This document shows, one piece after another, positions 23,820 to 34,141 of a stretch of DNA of 64,000 nucleotides. The translations under genes were made by a program, and so were the position numbers. The stretch comes from Microplitis mediator (taxonomy: Eukaryota > Arthropoda > Insecta > Hymenoptera > Braconidae): positions 14,835,921-14,899,920 of the forward strand of contig NC_079973.1 of the NCBI RefSeq assembly GCF_029852145.1, written 5' to 3'. Position 1 is the stretch's first letter. The number at the start of each line of letters is the position of its first letter. The notes under the pieces are model-generated. The model saw nothing but the letters and a program-made list of their open reading frames with translations. It did no database searches and had not been told where the DNA came from.

Positions 23820-25453
23820 GGTCTATCGGTTAACTCTGCGGGCCAGCCCCAAAACTTCCTGCTGTTTTCGAGCTCGTTAACGAGCTCGAAAACATTATTT
23901 TGAATACATTTTCGAGCTCGAAAATACTTTTGTTTGCCATTATTTTCTAAAAAAACATTTTTTAGCGTTTCTTTCTCCCACGATATCTCGCGAACGAACT
24001 AACCGATTTTGATGGTTGAGGCGACAATCGACGAGTTTTATTAAGTTCCAGAGGTAATTAGATTTTGGAATCGAATGATTCAATTTTTTTATAGATATCC
24101 GAAAAAAAACGTTTTTTACTATTTTTTTAATCAACGATATCTCGTAAACGAATTGACTGATTAAGACGGTTGAGGTGGCAATCGACGTGTTTTATCAAGT
24201 TCTAAAGCTGATTGAATTTTGAAATTGATTTATCGAGTCGTTTTTGAGAAATTTCGAAAAAACAAAAAAAAAAATTTTTTTGAATTCTTTCGTCAACGGT
24301 TTCTCTTGAACGATTAGACTGATTTTGATGGTTGAGGTGGCATTCGACGCGGCTTATGAAGTTTTAGAGCTGATTAGATTTTGGAATCAATCCATCGAAC
24401 AAATTGAAAGTTATCCAAATAAAACATTTTTGAAAAAATTTTATTGCACGCCTCGAACGCGAAGCGGCGAGGTTGTGCTTTGTGTAACGGACCTGTCAAG
24501 GTCACTTGATTTTTCCTCATTAAACTGTATATATTATTTTTATGTCACACTCACACGTTATAAAAAGCACATTAACCTAAAGAGGAAACACTAATTAATA
24601 AGACTAATACTTTCATTAAGTTGTCCGATACGTATTATAATAAAAAAAAGTTCAATAACAAATATGTATCGTGGACGTCAGTTAGTCTGTAGTCCAAAAA
24701 AAGTCTATGGCACGGATATTTCGTGAACGGCTTGACAAAATGACTTTATTTTTTTTCACTGTCTTCAGAATTATGCAAAGAAGGGTCTTTTCGAAAATCA
24801 CTACTGTAGACCCTCTCGTTTTTTTTTTAATAAATCATTTCTGTTAAAACCGGCACTACTCCATGTAAACAAACACACACTGCAGCCATTTTTTTATTTT
24901 ATCGGGAATTTTTTTTTTATCATCGAACTTTGCTGATATCATAAGGTTCTACTTTACCATCAAATCATTTTTTTTTTTTTACCAACTGTCATAGAATTAA
25001 CTAAATTAAAAAAAAAAAAACGACGAATTTCTTTCTAGATATTTATTAAAAAATTTTGTAATTAAAAAGAAAATTAATAATTTATATATTTCATTGTAAC
25101 ATGAGCGTTCGAGGTGTGCACTTTCGGATTTTCCAATTTTTTTTTAAATATCTCCGAACGCACTCTACCGATTAAGCTCAAATTTGTACAGCTTTAAGAT
25201 ATTAACAAGCCGCGTCGAATGACACCTCAAAGATCAAAATCGGTTCATCCGTTCAAGAGTTATGAATATTTACATGCATACATTCGTACGTACGTACACA
25301 CATACATACACTCGGACATCATCGTGAAATTAGTCAGGATAGCTTCCTAGAACCTCAAAACGTCAAAATCTGATAGGAATTCGGTTTTTGCAAATCGGAC
25401 CGAAACCAATAACTTCCCGAATTTTTGAAAATTTTCAATTTTCTTAGCGGGAA
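23820..25453. mobile_element. TTAACTTCCCGC-type element with internal tandem repeats
   Basis: The right terminus reads AGCGGGAAGTTAA (about 25438-25450). The left terminus may be AACTTCCTGCTG near 23850. The interior has three imperfect ~155-bp units (about 23985, 24140 and 24295), each containing CGATTTTGATGGTTGAGGYG-like text. A GCAC...CTC MITE interrupts it. Fragments of the same family occur at 9885-10234 and 62625-62800. No coding sequence. Confidence 0.6.
24444..25120. mobile_element. GCAC...CTC MITE, copy 3
   Basis: The left end TTGCACGCCTCGAACGCG and the right end GAGCGTTCGAGGTGTGC are inverted partners with one mismatch, followed outside by ACTTTCGGATTTTCCAA. It is inserted within the tandem-repeat-bearing TTAACTTCCCGC element. 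Confidence 0.7.
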
Positions 25454-25479
25454 GTTAAAAATGACATGTAATAAAAAAA

Positions 25480-25836
25480 GGGACCAGCGACACAAACTTG
25501 TCCCAACCTCCCTATTCTACTAACCTTGGTTTTACGGAGAAGAGGAGCAACTACTTTGAAAAATTTTTTGATCATAATCCTAAACCGTGGCTTAATGATT
25601 TGAGGGCTCACAGAAAAACTATAGTGACAATTAATCGGCTCAGAAGCGGTCATAATTCACTGAGATCAAGTCTGCACAGGTTTGATATCGTAACATGAGC
25701 AACCTGCCCATGTGAGGAGGCAGATGAAACCCCAGACCATGTATTTTGGACGAGTTCTCGTTTTAACAAGCAACGGGAAACTCTTATTAAAAAATTGAAT
25801 AGTATCAACATTCCTTCTGCCCAGAGAGGAAAGTAC
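25480..25836 (+). pseudogene. LINE ORF2 C-terminal remnant
   Basis: The frame from 25498 reads NPKPWLNDLRAHRKTIVTIN followed by RLRSGHNSLRSSLHRFDIV. After an in-frame TGA at 25696-25698 it continues with a CPCEEADETPDHVFW block. This matches the end of non-LTR retrotransposon ORF2 proteins, with a conserved tryptophan region and a terminal CxC...H zinc-knuckle-like motif after the RNase H domain. The rest of the element is absent and the stop makes it dead. Assignment to a LINE clade cannot be made from this fragment. Confidence 0.7.
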
Positions 25837-25837
25837 G

Positions 25838-26824
25838 ACGGGCCCAGGCTTGGCGCAGGCTTGGCCCAAGTATGTAAAACCTTGGCCCAAGCTTGTAAGC
25901 CAGCCTTGGCCCAGCCTTGGTAGGACTCTGGAATGATAACATTGGGCCAGACCTGGTTGCTAGACCTGGCCCATGCTTGGTTGCCAGTCCTGGCCCTGAC
26001 TTTTTCGCCAGACCTTGCCCATGCCTCGAGGAAACGAATAAATTTAATTAAAAAAAAAATTTTATTATTATTAACATCGTAGATTTTATGATCATTAACG
26101 TTTAAACTATCTGAAGGAGGTAAATGATGTGAAAAAAACTCGGTGAAAATTCTGCTGGGCTCCGGGCACGAACTGCCGTCCTTCAGATTGCTGGGTCCGA
26201 ACGATAGCTACTGGACGAACCTACTAACGTTGAACTGATACATTTATATGATCTACTTATTAAACCATAGGTATAGCCAAACTTGGGTAATTCTACCTTG
26301 GCCCAAGTCTGGGTTGCCATTGGACGGCCAAGGCAGGGGCATCCAGTCTTGGCCCAAGCCTGGGTTGTCATTGAATGGCCAAGACTAGGTTACCCAGTCT
26401 TGGCCCAAGTCTGGCTCCCCATTGGATGGCCAAGGCTAGGTTACCTATTCTTGGCCCAAGCCTGGCTTGCCATTGAATGGCCAAGACAGGGGAACCCAGC
26501 CTTGGCCCAAGTCTGGGTAATCATTGTAACGGCCAAGCCTAGATTACCCAGTCTTGGCCCAAGCCTGGGTTGCCATTGAACGGCCAAGGCTAGGTTACCC
26601 AGTCTTGGCCCAAGTCTGGCTCCCCATTGGATGGCCAAGGCTAGATTACCCAGTCTTGGCCCAAGCCTGGGTTGCCATTGAACGGCCAAGGCTAGGTTAC
26701 CCAGTCTTGGCTCAAGCCCGGGTAATCATTGTAATGGCCAAGACTGAGTACCCAATCTTGAGCCAAGCATGGGCCAATATAGATGTGCCAAAGCTAGGTT
26801 CCCCAGTGCTGGGCCAAGTAGGGC
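25838..26824. mobile_element. CTTGGCCCAAG satellite-bearing element with 51-bp minisatellite
   Basis: Both ends carry GGGCCC next to CTTGGC words (about 25838 and 26824), so a TIR element is plausible. Bases about 26283-26830 are ~11 tandem units of 51 bp, each holding CTTGGCCCAAG and GGCCAAGGCTAGG. Because 51 is a multiple of three, long frames stay open on both strands and give a 17-residue peptide repeat. These are not taken as genes: there is no start context, no domain, and the repeat explains the frames. Confidence 0.6.
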
Positions 26825-26839
26825 CCTGTGGTTCAACTC

Positions 26840-28010
26840 TGGCGGCTCCTGCATGGGTGGTAACATCGATAACCTACTCTGCAATTTAAATATTGACATA
26901 ATAATAGCGTTAAGTCAATTTATTTCTAATATTGATATTTTTATATAATAGTTGAACAGAACAGATATTTCTATACGACTTAGCATTATTTCAAAATTAG
27001 TTTAATAGTGCAGAGCTAGATAGGAGGGTCTATATCTGTGGTGAGCTTGTGGACGATCCATCTCCCAATGGACCGCGAGATAGTACAGTCTGTTAATTTT
27101 TCTTTTTTCTTAATTTTATAAATGTGATGTAATTTGTGTACTGTTCCCTTAAGCTCAATCGAACTGTGTTCCCGAGCGTTCCTGTAACTTTATTTTTTTC
27201 AATAAAAAAAAAAAAAAAAAATTTTTGGTCGTTTGCTATCGCACATGTAACCAAGAATTATTTTTTGATCCGTTAATGACGTCACTATTAGAACGATTAG
27301 GAACCTTTTTTCCAGCTGTATCTTTTCTAATATTTTTAGCTGCCGGCTATAGGCGCTAAATGTCGTACATTTCGTGTCTGCCACAAAAAATTATTTTATG
27401 TGCGGTACCCTGTCTCTAGCGGCCGTGCGTCCATACCGTAACGGCCACGCGGAGCCCTATTTTCGGCGTTAAATTAAAATTATAAATAATAAAGGTAGAG
27501 TTCGGGGAGTAAGAACTTTTTTATTGGAAATTTCCGCTTCTTTACGGATCTTTTTCAGAATTTCAAAAATGTTAATAGTTTTTGAGATAATAACGAAAAA
27601 CTAAATGCCATTTTTTTTTCATCTTAATTTGTTAATAACAATTGCAATTTTTTGTGTGCTAATACATCCTCGAGTTACATTTTTCTAGACATCATTCCGA
27701 ATCGAATGAGCTATAGCTCATATTTTTAAGAGCTTTGTCAAGATTTTTCGTGTTTTTGAACTTTTTGACTAGACTACATGCTAAATACAGGTGTACATGA
27801 ATTTCTAGCCATTGGCCTTCATTAGATCCCACAAAATAATAATCGCCACGATTCAGTGTGAACATACACTACAGATATCATGAACATCTGTACACAGACT
27901 TTTCCCACTCTGCTTTCGGTGCATATAGATTAACTATATACCACACATTTAACATCACTGATAACGATAAGTTAATTTTTAATTAATTGGGAATTATTTT
28001 TTGAATTTGT
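26840..28010. other. Intergenic DNA without recognisable gene
   Basis: AT-rich sequence with a poly-A run near 27207-27223. No convincing exon was found, including for the missing 5' part of the membrane-protein gene that starts at 28780. Confidence 0.45.
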
Positions 28011-28014
28011 TTCA

Positions 28015-28440
28015 AAAAGAGCGGCTGAGGCAGCAGTTCGGCACGCACGTGGCTCGGGCGATCACCGAAGTTAAGTAGCATCGAGCATGGTTACTATTTG
28101 GCTGGGTGACCGCTTAGCCACGCGTTGGGCTCGAACGAAGGTCTCTGATCGTTAGGGGCGGGATGAAGAGCCAGTAATCGGTAAAAATGGAAGCTTCACC
28201 CAAACCGAAACTGTACTGGCTAGGTTTTCTCTGTGGTTTTCCTACGCCGCTGCACCTCTATTGCACAGGGGAGGTAGTAGGGCCTCACCGTAATGATGCA
28301 GTACAGTGCATGCACAAGTCGGGGCACAGCCGCACAAAAACAAACCGTGTATAGAAAATGAGCTGAGTTAAAAATTGTATACCATGAGACAGGCCGCTGG
28401 CCTACATACATGGTGAATTAATATAAAAAAAAAAAATTTC
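28015..28440 (+). mobile_element. 5S-rRNA-derived SINE (SINE3-like), copy 2
   Basis: The head at about 28020-28125 contains GATCACCGAAGTTAAGTAGC, GAGCATGGTTACTATTTGG and CTGGGTGACCGC, the 5S rRNA internal promoter region. A ~280-bp body and an A-rich end (28422-28436) follow. It matches the inverse of 583-1005. It lies 340 bp upstream of the first visible exon of the membrane-protein gene, presumably within its intron. Confidence 0.8.
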
Positions 28441-28779
28441 CTTAAAAATCCTAGTTCAAGAACTATTAACAGTATTATCTCAATCCTTCAAGCTTTGTTA
28501 AAATTTTTAATTAATACAATTTACAAATAATTGGAAATAATTCATACAACTTTTTTTATTTTAACCCAGACCATTTATGTCAAATCGGCATTTAAAAAAT
28601 TTTGATCATAGTTTTAAAGTATTTTTTTTTTGTTATTCTATTATATCATCTTTATTTCAAATCAAATTTATCTATATACAAATTTATGATTCTGTGATAT
28701 TTATAGAACGCTCATATAAAATTCGTTGATTAATATTATTTTGAAATTAAAAATAATTTTTTCTTTTTTAATTTTATAG

Positions 28780-29940
28780 GGCAGCTATATTAGCAGGATT
28801 GACCCTTGCAGCAGTATGTGGATGCTGGCTATGGCAACGACGTCGATTAGGATCATCAGGTGATAGTTCAATATCTGATCGTGTATCATCATCATCTTTT
28901 TATCCACCACCACATTACAGTCGTTGCAGTTCTTTTGTGCAAGCATTGCCACCTCCGTATAATGAGGTAAGATTACATAATAGTACATCACTTGTATACC
29001 ATATTTTTTATTGGATTTATTAATATGCGAGATATTAAATATATTTCTATTATTATATTATATTATTGCTTTTATTAAGGTAACAGCGAAACCGGATTTG
29101 TACCCATTAGTAATCGGATTTGACGAGGGAATGGGTAAAGGAACATCAGGTTTTGTAATGCGATACTTCCGTACATTGTCACACGCAAGTACTTTGGACT
29201 CACTCAGCTCAAGTTTTATGTGTAATGTAGTGAATGAAGCTAATACAATTATTCCACCTCCATATTCATGCAATAATAGTATCGATGAATTATCAACAAT
29301 GGGGTGTGATAGAGCAGAAATTGGTGTTGGAGAGTCCGTTGTTTCACTTGCCAATAATAGAACAACCTCAGACATATCAAGTTTAGCGGCACAATCGCCG
29401 TGTTCTCCACCTAGAGCTACTAGTCCAACATTAGAAGTAAATATATATAACATATTATAAAAATCGAATGATCTATTATAAATAATTAATTTTAAATTAA
29501 TATTACAGTTACGAGAATTGTTAGATAAAATTCAACAACTACCAAATGAACATAACAGTAATGTGATAAATCACCCTCAAAATCGGCCGCTAGCACTACA
29601 TCCATCAAATATTAATTCATCATTACAAAGACCATTGAGTCCTAGTGGTGAGTATGCAACGTCACGTATGAGACGTGCACGAGGAAAAATGTACATGCCT
29701 TTAGGATTACCGAATTCAAGAAATAAATCTAAACGATGGTTATCACGATCAGCGCCTACAACTCCATCTGGCAATATTCCAATGGCTTTGTTTCCTGGAC
29801 AAAGTATGAGGCCTTCAGAACATGATAATTATAATCAACAAGTCATACCATTACTTTCAGAAGAAGAAACGGATAATATTGATAGTATTGAAAATTCACG
29901 TAATGTTACATTAATAACAGAACGAGAGGAAGAATTATGA
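28780..29940 (+). CDS. 3' part of a single-pass membrane protein with PPPY motifs
   Basis: Three exons join in frame: 28780-28966, 29080-29436 and 29509-29940 (stop). Introns have GT/AG ends (GAG|GTAAGA, ATTAAG|G, GAA|GTAAAT, TTACAG|T). The first visible exon begins in mid-codon after TTTTATAG, so at least one upstream exon, with the N-terminus and any signal peptide, is missing. It opens with a membrane segment (AAILAGLTLAAVCGCWLW) stopped by RRR. A 300-residue serine-rich tail follows with LPPPYNEV and IPPPYS, which are PPxY motifs of the type bound by WW domains of Nedd4-family ligases. This orientation implies a cytoplasmic C-terminus. A trafficking or ubiquitin-adaptor role is inferred from the motifs only. 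I do not recognise the family. Confidence 0.8.
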
Positions 29941-32203
29941 CAAGACTAATTTTAATTAATTATTACTAATATTAATCATGTAATTAGATTTAATGTTTTC
30001 ATATCGATTAACTATATCGATTGTGTTATATGTTGTCTTTTATCAAAATTTAAAAACAGTCCTTGAATGTAACGATTTAAACGTTATAAAAAAATCAAGA
30101 CTGCTGACCGGGTCAAGACCATAGTCATATTATTATTATTATTATATTTATAGTATTTTAATTTTTAATTGAAAAAAAAAAATATGTATATATATATATA
30201 TATATATATTTCCTTTAGAAGTCATTTATTTCAGGACTCATAAAAATCAAAATTCTCACGTGAGATTTGAAAGTTAATATATTATGGATTTTTTTAACTC
30301 CCTTCGCGTTGTCATATATGTTTTAAAACATCTGATTGATTTAAATAATTGTAAAAATTAATAATTATTCAAGTTTAAATAAGTCTTAACCGTTTTAGTA
30401 AATAATAAAATTCAGTCTTTTCTTCTCATAAAAACTAAAAACTAATAAGAATTACGTCTATAGTGAAAAAATACATCGAATTAAATACATTTGCGTACTA
30501 TTAATTGAGTATTACTAAATTTAAAATTTAAATTAACAAAAAAATTGATAACAACAATTATAACTATTGCGCATTAAAAGAAATTGCTTATAATTATCAC
30601 TTCAACAAGCAAGAATACAGTATTTAAAATTTTTCAATAAATTTTATAATTAGTTATGAAAATATTAGTTAATTTTTAAAAATCCATCCAATAAATTACC
30701 ACCCGGAAGAAAATAAAAGTATAGATTAGCATAGAATTTTTATGACAATATCCATTGTTAAAATAATAATAATCATTAAAATACTTTTTAAACGGCGAGA
30801 TTACATTCACAAGTCAATGTACAATATCAAATCCGTCAAAAAAAAAAAAATTGAAATAATTATACATATGTGTTAAATGGGCAGTGATAAAATAGTTTGC
30901 ATTCGTTTATATATGCCCAAGTGCACTCATGTATCTCTAGTCATATTAATAATTATTAATATAATAATGTAAAATCTAAAATAAAAAAAAATTAAATAAA
31001 TAAATAAATGATGCACTAAAAGTGAAAAACATACACTCGATACGAGTAATTATTAATGAACGCTAGAGAAAAAAAAAAATTTACAATTTGTGGTAAACAC
31101 AATACGTTTTTAAAAAAATGTGTAACTTAAAAAAAAAATAATGTAAAATAAAAATTATGTCAAGCGGCCCGATTTATTATCATACAGTAAGTATATCATC
31201 CACATACATCACGTATTGCCATGTATTTTTTATAAAGTATAAATAAAAATCAATTCAGGCTTTTCTGAAGTTTTGAATTTAGAACAAATCTTTGTTATTA
31301 TTTTATATCCTCGTTTTTATTAGATATTTTAAGGAACTTAAATTATTAAATATTCAAGAATATTTAATTTATCATTTCAACTCAATCAATATAATTTAAG
31401 AATTATTTTTAAAATATATTTCAATACTTAAAACTTTGACTTTATTGTTCCATCGAAAATATTTTAAATAGAATATATGTAGAAAATAAAATACAGTGAT
31501 AAACAAAAGTACAAAAATAGTTAATAAAATAAATATTAAAATAGACATTTTTAGTAATTTATGAATTTATTCATGTTCAGAAATAGTTGAATAATAAATA
31601 TAATACTTATAAATATTAATTTATACATGCAATTTATATTATACCAGTTTACATTACAATACGACGGATAAAGTACTAGAGTATAGTTTTATATTTAGCA
31701 TACTACTGGACGTGAAAATTAACTACTACTTTCATAGTAAATTAGAAGTTAGTTAAAATTTTTTTTTATTTAAAATTTTTAATGCCTTTTACATTTTTTT
31801 TTTATCTAAATAAATAAATCTGCACTAGATTTGTTAGAAAAAATGCAGCAGTAGCAAGTAATTAAATTACTATTTCTGGCATATTTTTATTTTATTTATA
31901 TTAATTTATTGAATCAATTAATGAGTATATTTTTATACAATATCTAAATTAATATAACATTTGTAATAGTAAAAAAATAATAAAATATTTTGACATACAA
32001 TAAAAAAAAAATTATAATAACATCATTGCGGTAATACGCTAAATTATTTTAAATTAAAATTACATAATTTTGTTTTTTGTATCATTGTCTTTAAGTTCAT
32101 ACTGAATGATTAATAATTAAAGTAATGAACAGAATATAATTTTATTTTAATTATTTTTCATTTTAATAATAACCATTTTAGAACATATTAAATAAATGTT
32201 TTT

Positions 32204-32238
<35 letters not shown>

Positions 32239-32582
32239 AGTTTCAAGATAAATAAACAAGGGGCATTTTACAATTGTACCATGTTTAAATATATCACACA
32301 TTGAAAGAAAGTTAGAAAGACAAACATATTATTTTTATTATTCAATCCAAATATAACTAAATATCATTTCACTTTCTTTTTAAATTATATTTATGTCAGT
32401 ATCTACTGTTTAACAAGAAATCACACTAAAATGTAGAATTCTAACAACAAATTACATTTACATAATATTTGCTTTTTTTAGCACATATTTTATATTTTAA
32501 TTTATCAATAGTCATCATTGATGTGCGTACGGACGAATATATTTTATATTAGTGCACAAATAATTATGCATTAAAAATGAAC
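29941..32582. other. AT-rich 3' flank and intergenic DNA
   Basis: Probably contains the 3' UTR of the membrane-protein gene at its start. It is otherwise extremely AT-rich, with a (TA)n run at about 30182-30209 and another at about 32207-32237. No open frame with protein character and no inverted-repeat element was recognised. Confidence 0.5.
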
Positions 32583-32594
32583 TATATATGTATA

Positions 32595-32662
<68 letters not shown>
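32583..32662. repeat. (AT)n microsatellite
   Basis: About 80 bases of TA dinucleotide immediately left of the 1 kb foldback element. The element appears to have landed in this AT tract, since a short TA run (33682-33700) also lies on its right side. Confidence 0.95.
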
Positions 32663-32668
<6 letters not shown>

Positions 32669-33680
32669 GGGTGATTCATTTCCGCAAAAGTTTTTTTTAT
32701 TTTACGTCCTCAAGCAAAATCTCAATCTACATCGGAAAAACAAAATTCTCACCAAATATGAGCTCTTAATTCCAATGCTAAGTACTTGCCATTTGATATC
32801 AAAGATTTCCCATTTAAAATACACGTAAATTAAATTACTTGTTTTTTAACTTTCTAATACTCAGCTGCATTTCATGATATCAAGGCGGTTTTGGTCGCAA
32901 ATTCTAAGGCATTTGGTGTTCTTCAAAAGTGCCCATAGTTACTTAGCTGTAATTCCAGCTGTTTCACTTGTGTCCGTTGTGGAACTCATTTTTCCTATGA
33001 AATTGACGTTTATTGGCTTGCAGAACAGAAACCAATGAAAGTACATCAAAAATGCTAATAGAAATTTCATAGGAAATTTCATTCCCTTCGAAAAAAGTCC
33101 TATGAGTCAAGTCGCTAAAGTCCATAGTTTCCGAGTTATAATCATCTTAATAATTTGAAAAATATAATATAAAAAAAAAATTATAATTGATAATTATTTT
33201 TCAAATTATTAAAATGATTATAACTCGGAAACTATGGACTTTAGTGATTTGACTCATAGGACTTTTTTCGAAGGGAATAAAATTTCTATAAAAATTTTTG
33301 ATGTACTTTCATTGGTTTCTGTTCTGCAAGCCAATAAACGTCAATTTCACAGGAAAAATGAGTTCCGCAACGGACACAAGTGAAACAGCTGGAATTACAG
33401 CTAAGTAACAATGGGCACTTTTGAAGAACACCAAATGCCCTACAAGTTGCGACCAAAACCGCCCTGATATCATGAAATGCAGCTGAGTATTAGAATGTTA
33501 AAAAAAAAAGTAATTTAATTTACGTGTATTTTAAATGGGAAATCTTCGAAATCAAATGGCAAGTGCTTAGCATTGGAATTAAGAGCTCATATTTAGTGAG
33601 AATTTTTTTTTTTCGACGTAGATTAAGATTTTGCTTGAGGACTTAAAATAAAAAAAAACTTTTGCGGAAATGAATCACCC
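32669..33680. mobile_element. 1.0 kb near-perfect foldback MITE (GGGTGATTCATTTCCGC)
   Basis: The termini GGGTGATTCATTTCCGC and GCGGAAATGAATCACCC are exact inverses flanked by TA (32667-32668, 33681-33682). The arms run about 505 bp each and meet near 33174 at an A/T loop, with only scattered mismatches. No coding sequence. It lies about 460 bp downstream of the Zir stop codon on the opposite side of the host gene's 3' end. Confidence 0.9.
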
Positions 33681-34141
33681 TAATATATATATATATAGAA
33701 TCTATATATCGAAAAAATTTTTGACAGAGTGACAAAAACAAATACCTTGAAGCTATTAATTTTTTAACCCTTTTCAAGTATTATATCTATATGCTTTATT
33801 ATAGTATTAACTATTTATTGACTTATCTATCATTATCAGACTTTTTAAAAAAATTTTTTTTCGTTTAGATATTATTATCCTATAATTATTTTTTAATTCC
33901 TGTCATGGTATAAGTGTTATTGAATCTTTCTTTGAAAACTTATTTCAACTGACAAAGTTTTGTAAATACTTATTAAAAATTTGGTATTCATTTTAAGTAT
34001 AAATTTATAAAAATTATGTAAAAAGATTGGTAAAAAATGTTATAATATAAATATTTGTGTCCTGATAATCGAGAGACCTATTGAAAAAAAAAAAAAAAAA
34101 AAAAATCATATGTAATGAAAATCTATTTTGTTATGGTAATT

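Noticed and set aside
26283..26889. Overlapping open frames of 82-111 codons encoding an LAQAWVAIERPRLGYPV repeat
   Set aside because: Fully explained by a 51-bp minisatellite with a unit length divisible by three; frames are open on both strands.
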